Shown here piece by piece: positions 1 through 6,860 of a DNA stretch of 64,000 nt (positions are counted from its first letter, which is position 1; each line of letters starts with the position of its first letter). A program made the translations under genes and the position numbers. Source of the stretch: Halomonas stenophila. GTDB lineage: Bacteria > Pseudomonadota > Gammaproteobacteria > Pseudomonadales > Halomonadaceae. Under the pieces are notes generated by a model. That model searched no databases and was not told the origin of the DNA. It worked only from the letters and a program-made list of their open reading frames with translations. The stretch lies in the NCBI RefSeq assembly GCF_014192275.1, contig NZ_JACHXR010000001.1:620001-684000 (forward strand), given 5' to 3'.

Positions 1-97
1 TTTCGCCACTGACTTTTCGGCCCTGGGGTCCCTTGCCGGTCCACCGCCAGCGGTACAGTTTGAGCTTCTCGGTCTTGCGTAATGTCGCTGTGGCCAT
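1..97 (-). CDS. pilC: PilC, type IV pilus inner-membrane platform protein (N-terminal fragment)
   Basis: Only the first 32 codons lie in the window, starting at the ATG whose complement is at 95-97. The translated start (MATATLRKTEKLKLYRW, then a TGKGPQGRKVSGE stretch) matches the opening of PilC/GspF-type proteins, which have a short basic leader followed by a W-x-G-x-D/P-x-G-x-x-x-x-G motif. PilC is the polytopic membrane platform that works with the PilB motor. It follows pilB on the same strand with 77 bases between them, the usual pilBC order. The gene runs off the left edge, so nothing can be said about its integrity. Confidence 0.85.
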   Translation of the reverse strand, partial: MATATLRKTEKLKLYRWRWTGKGPQGRKVSGE

Positions 98-174
98 GGT
101 CTTGATCCCTGCCTGGTAAGTTATCTGCCTCGGTCTTATGCCGGGCTTTTATGGTTCTGGTGCTGGTCCTGGTT

Positions 175-1968
175 CTAGTCCTTGGTAACGCGATTGACCT
201 CCACCAGGCTGGTCAGCCCCTGCATTACCTTGAGCAGGCCGCTGCGGCGCAGGTCGGGGTGGCCTTCCTCTCGCGCCTGGGTGGCGAAGTCCATCGAGTT
301 GCCCTGCTTCATGATCAGCTGGCTCATGGCAGTGGTGATCGGCACCACCTCATAGATGCCCACGCGCCCCTTGAAGCCCTGGGTGCAGTGCTTGCAGCCC
401 ACCGGCTCGAAGATGGTGGCCTGCTCGACCTCCGCCTCACTGAAGCCCTGGTTGAGCAGCGCCTCCCGGGGGATATCGGCCGGCTGCTTGCAGTGGTTGC
501 ACAACCGCCGCGCCAGGCGCTGGGCGATGATCAGGCTCACCGAGCTGGCGATATTGAAGGGCGCCACGCCCATGTTGGCCAGGCGGGTCAGCGTCTCGGC
601 GGCGGAGTTGGTATGCACCGTGGATAGTACCAGGTGGCCGGTCTGGGCGGCCTTGACGGCGATCTCGGCGGTCTCCAGGTCGCGGATCTCGCCGACCATC
701 ACCACGTCCGGGTCCTGGCGCAGGAAGGCGCGCAGGGCGCTGGCGAAGTCCAGGCCGATCTTGGGCAGCACGTTCACCTGGTTGACCCCGGGCACCTTGA
801 TCTCCACCGGGTCCTCGGCGGTGCAGATGTTGCGCTCCACCTCGTTCAGCAGGTTGATGCCCGTATAGAGGGTGACGCTCTTGCCGCTGCCGGTGGGGCC
901 GGTGACCAGGATCATCCCCTGTGGGTGATCCAGCACGTCTTCATAGATCTCGCGCTGCTCGGGGGTGAAGCCGAGTTGCTCGATGCCCAGCTGCGCCGAG
1001 GCCGGATCGAGGATCCGCAGCACGACCTTCTCGCCGTAGACGGTGGGCAGCGAGTTGACGCGAAAGTCGATGGAGCGGGTGCTGGAGATCTTCAGCTTGA
1101 TGCCGCCGTCCTGGGGCAGGCGCCGCTCCGAGATATCGAGGCGCGACATCACCTTGAGGCGGGCGGCGATGCGCGTGCGCATGGCGAAGGGCGGGTGGGC
1201 CACGTCGTGCAGCATGCCGTCGATGCGAAAGCGCACCCGATAGCTCGTCTCGTAGGGCTCGAAGTGGATGTCCGAGGCGCCGCGGCGGATGGCGTCCAGC
1301 AGGATCTTGTTGACGAACTTGACGATGGGCGCGTCGTCCCCGGCGGCGGCCACGGCCTGCTGCTCGTCGCTGACGTCGGTAACGTCCTCGCCGTAGCTGA
1401 GCTCGCCGATGGCATCGTCCACATTGGCCAGGTCGTCGAGCATGCTGTTCTCGCCGCGGGCGAGATAGCCCTCGAGCACCGGGCCGAGCTGATCCACCGG
1501 GGCGAGAATCCCCTCGGGCGTCAGGCCGGTGGCGAACTGCAGCTCATCCAGCTGGGCCAGGGTGGAGGGGTAGGGCACCGCCACCGTCAGGCGATGGCCG
1601 TGCCGGTTCAGAGGCAGCACCCCCAGCCGCCGCAGGATCTTGTCCGGGTAGTCCGCCGCGGCGGGCAGGCTCTCGAGCCGGATGGCATCCAGGTCGATGA
1701 TCGGCAGGCCATATTCCCAGGCCGCCGTCAGCGTCGCCTGCCGGGCCGGCACGATGCCGGACTGGATCACATGCTCCAGCAGCGAGATCTCGCCCTCCCG
1801 GGCCTCCTGCTCGGCGCGGGCGGCGGCGGCCTCGCTCAGGTAGCCATCGCGCATCAGGCGCCGGCTGAGCCCGCGCAGCCCGCTGCGGTTGGCGGCGCCG
1901 GAGAGGGGGGAGCTTGTGGGCTCGGGTACGTGGGGCTGCTCGGGGCCGGGAGGGCGGTAGTCATTCAT
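175..1968 (-). CDS. pilB: PilB, type IV pilus extension ATPase
   Basis: 597-residue GspE/PulE-family hexameric ATPase that powers pilus extension at the cytoplasmic face of the inner membrane. An N-terminal MshEN-like region (about residues 35-170, with YPDKILRRLGVLPL) precedes the ATPase core. Visible motifs are the Walker A GPTGSGKS (about residue 355), the Walker B/Asp-box area (DPDVVMVGEIRD), the His box (GHLVLSTVHTN) and a C-terminal zinc tetracysteine (CNHC ... CKHC). Length is slightly above the roughly 565 usual for PilB. The ATG at 1966-1968 starts the protein. The first 30 residues are proline- and serine-rich and may be flexible. It lies upstream of pilC and divergent from pilA, as in Pseudomonas-type pil clusters. 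Confidence 0.95.
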   Translation of the reverse strand: MNDYRPPGPEQPHVPEPTSSPLSGAANRSGLRGLSRRLMRDGYLSEAAAARAEQEAREGEISLLEHVIQSGIVPARQATLTAAWEYGLPIIDLDAIRLESLPAAADYPDKILRRLGVLPLNRHGHRLTVAVPYPSTLAQLDELQFATGLTPEGILAPVDQLGPVLEGYLARGENSMLDDLANVDDAIGELSYGEDVTDVSDEQQAVAAAGDDAPIVKFVNKILLDAIRRGASDIHFEPYETSYRVRFRIDGMLHDVAHPPFAMRTRIAARLKVMSRLDISERRLPQDGGIKLKISSTRSIDFRVNSLPTVYGEKVVLRILDPASAQLGIEQLGFTPEQREIYEDVLDHPQGMILVTGPTGSGKSVTLYTGINLLNEVERNICTAEDPVEIKVPGVNQVNVLPKIGLDFASALRAFLRQDPDVVMVGEIRDLETAEIAVKAAQTGHLVLSTVHTNSAAETLTRLANMGVAPFNIASSVSLIIAQRLARRLCNHCKQPADIPREALLNQGFSEAEVEQATIFEPVGCKHCTQGFKGRVGIYEVVPITTAMSQLIMKQGNSMDFATQAREEGHPDLRRSGLLKVMQGLTSLVEVNRVTKD

Positions 1969-2327
1969 GTGGTTGTATCGTCTCGCCGCGGGTGCTGATG
2001 GCTTTCCTGCTTGATTCTAGCCTGTAAGCATGGCGGGCGCCCAGCAGGGCCGCCGCGGGGCTTTCAACCTTATGCTGATCCTTCCCAGCAAGCGTCCGTG
2101 TGAGTCCCGTCAGTCTTGAGGTCACGTAATGTGATATCGTGTCCTTGCAAAGTGGCGAATTGTAAATTAATGTAACGTCAGGGCGGCCTTCTTGCCGCCT
2201 GCGGGGGCTCAGGAGAGGCCAGCCATCGAGCGGTATCTCCACCGGGTCCCGAGGCTTGGCAACGAGTCCGCCTGCACCACTATCTGATATCGGCCTGGGC
2301 AGGCGGGAAGAGCGAGGGGTGAAGATC
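1969..2327. other. Divergent pilB/pilA intergenic region
   Basis: No gene is seen here. It must carry the promoters of pilB (minus) and pilA (plus). A weak sigma70-like pair is visible for pilA: TTGCAA at 2145-2150 and TAATGT at 2168-2173 with a 17-base spacer. It is a poor match and only a candidate. A sigma54-type GG-N10-GC site, common for pilA genes, was looked for and not convincingly found. Confidence 0.4.
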
Positions 2328-2798
2328 ATGAAGAAGCAAGGCATGAAGCATTACGTCAAGGCGGGTCAGGGCGGCTTTACCCTGATCGAGCTGATGATCG
2401 TGATAGCAATTATCGGTATATTGGCTGCAATAGCTTTGCCAAGGTATCTTGACTATACAAACAGGGCCAAGGCTTCTGAAGTTGTATTGGCAGCAAGTTC
2501 CGCTCGTACATGTGTGACAGAGCTTAACCAATCCGATTACGCCAATGCTACATATACATCCTGTAGTACTACGGATGGAACTCAGTATGTATCAAGTGTC
2601 AATGTTACGGCTGCAGGGGTTATTACCGCTAATGGTGATATTGATGAAGATGCAACTGACGATACAACTGTAACTTTAACGCCTGATGTTACTTCGCTAG
2701 ATGGTACAACAACCAGTAATGATGCAACCAATGGGTATATAGATGGTTGGGCATGTACAGGTACTCCGACAGCTTGGATGCCAGGTAGCTGCAGGTAA
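2328..2798 (+). CDS. pilA: PilA, major type IV pilin (prepilin)
   Basis: 156-residue class III prepilin. A short basic leader ends in QGG, followed by the prepilin peptidase site [21 protein letters not shown]. That N-methylated hydrophobic helix forms the pilus core. The body contains two early cysteines ([14 protein letters not shown]) and a C-terminal pair (WACTG ... GSCR) that probably forms the D-loop disulfide. I chose the ATG at 2328 because GGGGTGAAG sits just upstream and the leader has the right length; the longer in-frame extension to 2256 adds residues atypical of prepilins. Base composition drops sharply after the conserved helix (AT-rich, Thr/Ser/Asp-rich), which is usual for diversifying pilin genes. 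A terminator follows. Confidence 0.93.
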   Translation: MKKQGMKHYVKAGQGGFTLIELMIVIAIIGILAAIALPRYLDYTNRAKASEVVLAASSARTCVTELNQSDYANATYTSCSTTDGTQYVSSVNVTAAGVITANGDIDEDATDDTTVTLTPDVTSLDGTTTSNDATNGYIDGWACTGTPTAWMPGSCR

Positions 2799-2803
2799 AT
2801 AGC

Positions 2804-2850
2804 TAATCGGGGGCAGACCCCAAGAAAACAATCGGGGACAGACCCCAATT
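2804..2850 (+). repeat. Interspersed GGGGAC(A/G)G motif, two copies (type 1)
   Basis: Two near-palindromic units, GGGGGCAGACCCC (2809-2821) and GGGGACAGACCCC (2833-2845), each preceded by AATCG. They are the first of about 14 copies in the window. In RAYT-type genes this motif commonly forms the 3' border, and the reverse strand here reads NWGLSP, as it does at RAYT ends. The copies sit between the pilA stop and its terminator. Confidence 0.75.
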
Positions 2851-2857
2851 AAAGGAG

Positions 2858-2887
2858 ACGGTCGGCATTTGCCGGCCGTTTTCTTTC
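2858..2887 (+). terminator. Rho-independent terminator after pilA
   Basis: Nine-base stem ACGGTCGGC (2858-2866) pairs with GCCGGCCGT (2871-2879) across an ATTT loop, with one G-T pair, followed by a TTTTCTTT run. A sister copy with the same leading AAAGGAGACGGTCGGCAT occurs at 3460-3477. Confidence 0.8.
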
Positions 2888-3261
2888 CGTTTTAAGCTGA
2901 TCGCAGAGTGGTCGGTGGAAGTGCTGGCCGGCGCCTGACGCCCCCTGATGATCAACCCACCCAGCCCGCCACCCGGCGGGCTTTCAATGAGGTGGTCAGC
3001 CTGACCATGCACTTTGTCTGAGGAAGCGCTATGCCTATCGCGATTGCAGCCGCGCTGGCCCTTGGGCAAGGCGGCCCCGGTGCTGGTGGCGTGCTACATG
3101 ACCTATCTTCACCCCACGACGGCCGCCTTGCCCTGGCTCTGGGGTGATGGCGGTGATCCATGGGGCGGTGGCGTGGCGGAATGGGCGGCTGGAGATTTGC
3201 GTGAACCTCGCGCTCCGGAAGCAGTCACATGAGCGCATAGGCTTTTTCAAGGAGTTACCTC
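2888..3261. other. Intergenic stretch with a GC-rich hairpin
   Basis: No convincing gene. A perfect hairpin AGCCCGCC (2963-2970) / GGCGGGCT (2975-2982) with loop ACCC is followed by only a short T run. Short open frames exist around 3014-3232 on both strands, but none has recognisable protein character or a clear ribosome binding site. Confidence 0.4.
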
Positions 3262-3420
3262 ATGGATGTGATCCGCATTCTGTTCGCGATTTTTCTGCCT
3301 CCGGTAGGCGTGTTCCTCCAGGTCGGTCTCGGCCTGCATTTCTGGCTCAATATCTTACTGACGCTGCTGGGCTACATTCCCGGCATCGTGCATGCGGTCT
3401 GGATCATCGCTCGGCGGTGA
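3262..3420 (+). CDS. Pmp3/YqaE-family small membrane protein
   Basis: 52-residue peptide starting at ATG 3262, with AAGGAG at 3249-3254 at good spacing. The sequence has the UPF0057 (Pmp3/YqaE/stress-induced hydrophobic peptide) pattern: IRILFAIFLPPVGVFLQVG, then a second helix with LNILLTLLGYIPGIVHAVWII and a terminal RR. Two membrane helices joined by a short loop are typical, and the length matches the family (about 50-55). Family members are linked to membrane potential and salt or cold stress, which would suit a halophile; that role is inferred. A terminator lies 46 bases downstream, so it is probably transcribed alone. Confidence 0.9.
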   Translation: MDVIRILFAIFLPPVGVFLQVGLGLHFWLNILLTLLGYIPGIVHAVWIIARR

Positions 3421-3466
3421 GGCGATAGCCGCCAATCGGCGACACGACAGATCCCTGTGAAAGGAG

Positions 3467-3494
3467 ACGGTCGGCATGTGTCGGCCGTCTTCTT
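3467..3494 (+). terminator. Rho-independent terminator after the Pmp3-type gene
   Basis: Stem ACGGTCGGC (3467-3475) with GTCGGCCGT (3480-3488), two wobble pairs, loop ATGT, then CTTCTT. It is a diverged copy of the pilA terminator, and both are followed by sequence resembling RAYT 3' ends. Confidence 0.65.
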
Positions 3495-3529
3495 GACGTT
3501 TCAGTTCTCGCGGCCTCGGGGTTCGCGCC

Positions 3530-3767
3530 CGGGTTAGCCGGGGAGCGTGCGGCGGCCGAGCCTCTCGGCCGCCTGCTGTTGGAAACGCTCGCTGTCCAGA
3601 CAAGCTGCTGTGGGGGAGCCGGCGGATCTTCTCGACCATCCGGGGAGCGATCTGATGTCGGAAGCGTTCCCGGTACTGATCGTAGCGCTGCCCGAGGGGC
3701 GTCCCGAACGCTTCGATGGTGGGATGTGGCGTGATCAATCGGCCGGCTTCTCCCTGGGCGTTGGTGG
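3530..3767 (-). pseudogene. RAYT transposase C-terminal fragment
   Basis: The minus strand keeps fragments such as LITPHPTIEAFG, QYRERFRHQIAP and HSSLSGQRAF, which align with the larger RAYT relic at 4786-5307 (LITPHPSVEALG, QYRERFRHQLAP, HSGLVLGSERF). The reading frame breaks several times and no catalytic part remains. It is a decayed fragment of a REP-associated tyrosine transposase, adjacent to a degenerate motif copy (GACAGATCCC near 3444). Confidence 0.75.
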
Positions 3768-3890
3768 AGGCTAGCGCTCGGGCAGGATTCGGGCCGTACT
3801 GTCCGTTTTTTCCTACAGCGGAGCATCTGCCGCCGGTCTATGCTTCTCATTTACTCAACATCCACACCTCCACCTGGTGCAGGGTAACCC

Positions 3891-4271
3891 ATGAATGAGA
3901 TCGTGATGATGCCGGAACCATGCGCCGGCGGATGGATCATGATGTGCCCATGCGGCACGACCGAGATTCGGCAGACATCACTCAAGACCTGGGAGGAGTT
4001 TCACGTTACCTCAAAGCGACAACATCGGTATCAACTGACATGTCTGAACTGCGGCCGTTCGACTGAATATCACATGATGACCGAAGAGGCTCCAGTGGAA
4101 CCGCATTCCAGAGTGCTCGACACTCTGGACAAACTGCTCTTGCGCACGCGACGGCACCAATCTCGTGCGTGTACCACGATGGCATGGGCTCGCTCCGGCC
4201 ATGGGCGGCGCAACTCCGATGACGGACAATCGGGGACAGACCCCAATGAGACTCGGCCTACCCGGTTCTGA
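3891..4271 (+). CDS. Small putative zinc-ribbon protein
   Basis: 126-residue frame from ATG 3891. Residues about 10-62 look like a real small domain with two cysteine knuckles, MCPCG and LTCLNCG, about 32 residues apart, as in a zinc ribbon. Thr/Arg/Gln-rich segments lie between. The C-terminal third is basic and low-complexity and runs through an interspersed repeat at 4228-4247, so the original protein probably ended earlier and now has a repeat-derived tail. I do not recognise a family, and no functional claim is made. It could also be a small open frame by chance. Confidence 0.4.
   Translation: MNEIVMMPEPCAGGWIMMCPCGTTEIRQTSLKTWEEFHVTSKRQHRYQLTCLNCGRSTEYHMMTEEAPVEPHSRVLDTLDKLLLRTRRHQSRACTTMAWARSGHGRRNSDDGQSGTDPNETRPTRF
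4228..4247 (+). repeat. Interspersed GGGGACAG motif, type 1
   Basis: GGGGACAGACCCC preceded by CAATC and followed by AAT, matching the copy at 2833-2845. It lies inside the 3' part of the zinc-ribbon frame and just beyond the hepT-like stop. Confidence 0.75.
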
Positions 4272-4277
4272 TGGGTG

Positions 4278-4562
4278 TCAAGGTGTGGCCTGGAGCTGTT
4301 CATGGGCAAACGCGAGAAGCGAGCGGTAATCGCGTTGGCGAATGATCCCCTTGACGATTTCGGCATCCAAGTTCGGGTAGTCGTGTACCAGGGCGTTACG
4401 CAGGCCAATGACCTTGTTCCATGGCGTTCCGCTGCTGTCATGGCCCAGGCTCTGGAGTTTGGTGAATGCCTGTCGTGCATCGCTCGGCACGACCATGCCG
4501 AGTGACTTCAGCGCATCGATATATTCGATTTCCATGTGAGATCGGCCCGTCCCTTCAAGCAT
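4278..4562 (-). CDS. hepT: HepT-like HEPN-domain protein (toxin), probably shortened
   Basis: 94-residue product from the ATG complement at 4560-4562. It contains the HEPN RNase signature R-x4-6-H as RNALVHDY, followed by LDAEIV and a helical end (YRSLLAFAHEQL), as in HepT/DUF86 proteins. The start codon overlaps the stop of the upstream mntA remnant (ATGCTTGA), the coupling typical of mntA-hepT pairs. HepT is an RNase toxin that MntA silences by AMPylation of the YRNXXXHXY tyrosine; here the Y of HDY is present. The product is shorter than the usual 130-145 residues because the N-terminal helices are missing, so activity is uncertain. A later ATG at 4535 is possible. Confidence 0.65.
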   Translation of the reverse strand: MLEGTGRSHMEIEYIDALKSLGMVVPSDARQAFTKLQSLGHDSSGTPWNKVIGLRNALVHDYPNLDAEIVKGIIRQRDYRSLLAFAHEQLQATP

Positions 4563-4764
4563 GGTGGCGTTGATGATACAGGTGGTCGATCTCCCACATC
4601 GACGTGATCCGGTTTTCTTCCCGAATGAGTCGCAGTCGATCGTTGGCGTGAAGCACCTGACCGGTACGGATGACGGCGTGGGACAGGGGCAGCGGAGCCA
4701 GGTTGATATTGATGATGGAAAGCTGTCCTTCGTGCATGCCCAGGGCATCCTGCCAGTCTTGGGA
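4555..4764 (-). pseudogene. MntA-type nucleotidyltransferase, C-terminal remnant
   Basis: Reading in frame into the hepT start, the minus strand encodes INLAPLPLSHAVIRTGQVL, HANDRLRLIREENRI and TSMWEIDHLY. This matches the C-terminal helix region of MntA antitoxins (APLVLAHEVLRTGRLLY-like). The catalytic GSxxxGxxxxxSDxD half is absent. In its place lie the repeat at 4765-4785 and the RAYT relic, so the gene was probably cut by insertion of that element. The antitoxin can no longer AMPylate HepT. Confidence 0.65.
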
Positions 4765-4785
4765 AATTGGGGGCAGACCCCAGTT
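4765..4785 (+). repeat. Interspersed GGGG(A/G)CAG motif at RAYT 3' border
   Basis: GGGGGCAGACCCC within an AATTG...AGTTA context. It is the exact junction between the RAYT relic and the mntA remnant. Confidence 0.75.
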
Positions 4786-5307
4786 AACCCCCCCCCTCCA
4801 GGCTTGCGGCCGGGTTTGCCGGGAGTGGTGCGGCGGCCCAGCTGGTCGGCCACCTGCTGCTGGAAACGCTCGCTGCCCAGGACCAGGCCGCTGTGGGTGG
4901 TCTGGCGGATCTGGTCGACCATATCGGGGGCGAGTTGGTGTCGGAAGCGTTCCCGGTATTGACCGCAGCGCTGCTCGAGGGTCGGCCCGAGCGCTTCGAC
5001 GGAGGGATGGGGGGTGATCAATCGCTCGGCCTCTTCCTGGGCGTTGGTGCGATAGCTGGACCAGCGGTAGTCGCCGGGGTGGGCGACCATCCCGGCGCGG
5101 ACGGAGTTCAATTCGATATAGGCGTGGCAGGCGAGCAGGTAGGGCGTCTCTGCCACCAGGCAGGAGCGGAAGCGCCCCTCGAAGAGGGTGCCGGTCCAGG
5201 TAGCTTCGGCAGTCGTCATCCTCGGCAAAGCAGACACTGCGATTGTTGCCACGCTGGATCAGGTGCAGCGGCGTATCCGGCAGCAGAAGGCGGGCCTGGC
5301 GTGCCAT
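4786..5307 (-). pseudogene. RAYT (REP-associated tyrosine transposase, Y1_Tnp), inactivated
   Basis: It starts at the ATG complement 5305-5307 with MARQARLLLPDTPLHLIQRG and NNRSVCFAEDD, the standard RAYT opening. Near 5200 the sequence jumps from SYLD directly to TGTLFEGRFRSCL in another frame. It then continues with AYIELNSVRAGMVAHPGDYRWSSY and LITPHPSVEALG to the 3' border. The intervening segment, about 70 codons in intact family members, is missing; it carries the HUH metal-binding motif (NHVHLL-like). The catalytic-tyrosine region (YIELN) survives. Loss of HUH plus the frameshift means no active transposase. The C-terminus reads into the GGGGGCAGACCCC motif, linking the element to the repeat family. 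Confidence 0.85.
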
Positions 5308-5363
5308 GGGGATGATCTCCGAGGACCCTCGATGCCCTCAGCGTAGGCGTCAACCGCAGAGCC

Positions 5364-5387
5364 TCCTGTAGGCGATCGCCTACAGGA
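5364..5387. repeat. Perfect 24-bp palindrome
   Basis: Twelve-base arms (5364-5375 and 5376-5387) centred on GATC form an uninterrupted inverted repeat, with arm TCCTGTAGGCGA. It lies about 60 bases upstream of the RAYT start. A partial relative (GCGATCTCCTACAGG) occurs at 13793-13807. Confidence 0.7.
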
Positions 5388-5398
5388 AGAGGGAGATC

Positions 5399-5416
5399 TG
5401 TACCCGTCCCCGATTA
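5399..5416 (-). repeat. Interspersed GGGGAC(A/G)G motif, type 2
   Basis: The minus strand reads TAATCGGGGACGGGTACA. It shares the AATCGGGGAC core with the type 1 copies but has GGTACA instead of ACCCC. It bounds the RAYT relic on its upstream side. Confidence 0.75.
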
Positions 5417-5526
5417 ATCTTTTACGATGGATGATCGCCATTCGCCTGCATGGGTGTGATGTATGGTTATGTTTTTGCAGGATATTTGGTAAATGTGTCT
5501 GTGCTGTGAAGCTTGTTGTATCCTTC

Positions 5527-5555
5527 TTGACTCGAGCTTGGTTATTGTCTAATCC
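5527..5555 (+). promoter_or_regulatory. Candidate sigma70-type promoter of the PRC-barrel gene
   Basis: TTGACT (5527-5532), 17-base spacer, TAATCC (5550-5555) within an AT-rich stretch inside the 360-base gap before the PRC-barrel start. The -35 is good and the -10 poor. The rest of the gap (5417-5667) holds no other recognisable element. Confidence 0.3.
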
Positions 5556-5667
5556 TTTTATTACCCCACAAGGATTTAGCGCGGTATTTGCCGTGCGCCG
5601 TTGGTTATTCTGCATTGTAACGAGTCGGCACATGCACCAGGATCCCATTCTCAAGGTGGAGGGCGAC

Positions 5668-6345
5668 ATGAATACCATGAAAGCGCTACTGTTCTGTATA
5701 TGGATTTTACCAGTCCTTGCCATGGCGCAAGAGTCGGACTCCGAGAAAGCGACGACGTCACAGCAGGCTGGCACCGAGACATCAGAAAAGGCTCAAGGTG
5801 GCTCCAACGGTGGCAGCCAGGACCAACCGGAAGAATCCCAGGAGCAAGCAGCATCCGGCGGTCAGCAGGAGGAGCAAGCAGCATCCGGTGGTCAGCAGGA
5901 GGAGCAAGCAGCATCCGGCGGTCAGCAGGAAACGGAGGCGGCAACCACCAGCGGTGAACCGTTCATGACCGAACAGGCGAGTGACCAGATTCGCTCTGAC
6001 CAGCTCGTGGGCAGCGCCATCCTCAACGTCTCGGGCGAGGAAATCGGCAAGATCGATGACCTGCTGCTGGATCAGGACGGCCAAGTGGTCGGCATCGTCG
6101 TGGGGGTCGGCGGTTTTCTGGGCATCGGCGAGAAGCATGTCGCCCTATCATGGCAATCCGTCGAGATTACCAGCGCTGAAGAAGGTGCTGGCTATCAGGT
6201 CAATACGACCGTGGACAAGGCCGCTCTCGAGAATGCGACGGCTTTCAAGACACAGGAGCAACAGGAGGCCGAACAGCAGCAACAGGAGACCGAACAGCAG
6301 CAACAGCAGGCTGAAGAGCAGCCAGCCGAGCAGGAGCAACAGTAA
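5668..6345 (+). CDS. Exported PRC-barrel domain protein with Gln/Glu-rich flanks
   Basis: 225-residue secreted protein. I start it at ATG 5668 because GGTGGAGGG lies upstream and the first 20 residues are a clean signal peptide (MNTMKALLFCIWILPVLAMA, cleavage AMA-Q). After it come a low-complexity Ser/Gln/Glu region with three perfect EEQAASGGQQ repeats and a PRC-barrel domain (about residues 105-180: LVGSAILNVSGEEIGKIDDL, LDQDGQVVGIVVGVGGF). A tail of QQQETEQQQQQ type ends the protein. PRC-barrels fold as small beta barrels that bind partners; in exported Halomonas-type proteins the role is unknown. A terminator follows directly, so it is a single-gene unit. Confidence 0.85.
   Translation: MNTMKALLFCIWILPVLAMAQESDSEKATTSQQAGTETSEKAQGGSNGGSQDQPEESQEQAASGGQQEEQAASGGQQEEQAASGGQQETEAATTSGEPFMTEQASDQIRSDQLVGSAILNVSGEEIGKIDDLLLDQDGQVVGIVVGVGGFLGIGEKHVALSWQSVEITSAEEGAGYQVNTTVDKAALENATAFKTQEQQEAEQQQQETEQQQQQAEEQPAEQEQQ
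5841..5930 (+). repeat. Three tandem 30-bp repeats inside the PRC-barrel gene
   Basis: Units 5841-5870, 5871-5900 and 5901-5930 differ at a single base (C/T at the ninth base of the second block). Each encodes ten residues, so copy number can change without breaking the frame. Confidence 0.95.
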
Positions 6346-6357
6346 TCATCCTTGGCG

Positions 6358-6399
6358 GGATGCCGGTACGAGCTGCCTTGTGCCGGCATCCTCCTTTGT
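6358..6399 (+). terminator. Terminator after the PRC-barrel gene
   Basis: GGATGCCGG (6358-6366) pairs with CCGGCATCC (6383-6391), followed by TCCTTTGTC. Confidence 0.75.
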
Positions 6400-6411
6400 C
6401 GTCAAGAAAGC

Positions 6412-6429
6412 TGTACCCGTCCCCGATTA
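6412..6429 (-). repeat. Interspersed GGGGAC(A/G)G motif, type 2
   Basis: The minus strand reads TAATCGGGGACGGGTACA, identical over 18 bases to the copies at 5399-5416 and 9752-9769. Confidence 0.75.
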
Positions 6430-6445
6430 CGATCGTCAGTCTTGT

Positions 6446-6652
6446 TCATGACGATCGATTTTTGGTCAGCACGATGATGTTCCCATCGCTTGCCAGCCGA
6501 ATCAGGTTGCGTGGCCTCTCGACGATATCGATGCCGATTGGGGTGAGGTAAAGCGCCGCTACGCCAGCGGTGCCCTGGAGAAAGCGGCGCCGGCTGAGGG
6601 TGGGTACCGAGCTGGTCGGTGCGCGGTCTGGCTTGTCACGATGTCGATCCAT
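6446..6652 (-). CDS. Small protein with twin-arginine-type leader (hypothetical)
   Basis: 68-residue frame from the ATG complement at 6650-6652. It contains SRRRFLQGTAGVAALYL, which fits the Tat signal pattern S-R-R-x-F-L-K followed by a hydrophobic stretch. The rest (about 30 residues, PIGIDIVERPRNLIRLASDG) shows no known domain. It may be a genuine small exported protein or the 5' remnant of a larger Tat substrate. It ends next to a repeat copy, so truncation is plausible. Confidence 0.4.
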   Translation of the reverse strand: MDRHRDKPDRAPTSSVPTLSRRRFLQGTAGVAALYLTPIGIDIVERPRNLIRLASDGNIIVLTKNRSS

Positions 6653-6860
6653 ACTGTTAGTCTGCCACAGTCGGTACCTGGAGTCAGGTCGTGATGATGG
6701 TTTGAGTGCCAGGAACGGCGCAATCTTGTTGTGGGCCTTGTCGCTGCCGTCGTCGAACTTAGCCTGGGCAGTTGGTTATCAGTGCAGGCGATCAGGGCGC
6801 TGCCGGCGGGAGATCTGTATCCGTCCCCAATTCGTTTCTTGAATGCCAAAGGGCGGCCTC
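6653..6860. other. Intergenic region with one interspersed repeat
   Basis: It contains a diverged type 2 motif at 6816-6833 (minus strand GAATTGGGGACGGATACA). Nothing else is recognisable. Confidence 0.5.

Noticed and set aside
151..627. Plus-strand open frame starting with a Val-Leu run
   Set aside because: It is antisense to pilB, and the start is only the short TGGTCC/TGGTTC repeats between pilB and pilC.
634..1998. Long plus-strand frame opposite pilB, and similar long frames opposite wzc, manB, the permeases and wecB/wecC
   Set aside because: High-GC antisense shadows rich in Ala, Gly and Arg; the sense frames have clear family motifs.
2145..2173. Sigma70-like promoter for pilA
   Set aside because: Spacing is right but the -10 hexamer matches poorly; kept only as a note in the intergenic entry.
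3014..3250. Short open frames on both strands between pilA and the Pmp3-type gene
   Set aside because: No ribosome binding site, no domain, and composition follows GC-rich antisense frames.
5841..5930. 30-bp repeats as a CRISPR-like array
   Set aside because: Units are directly adjacent without spacers and translate in frame within the PRC-barrel gene.
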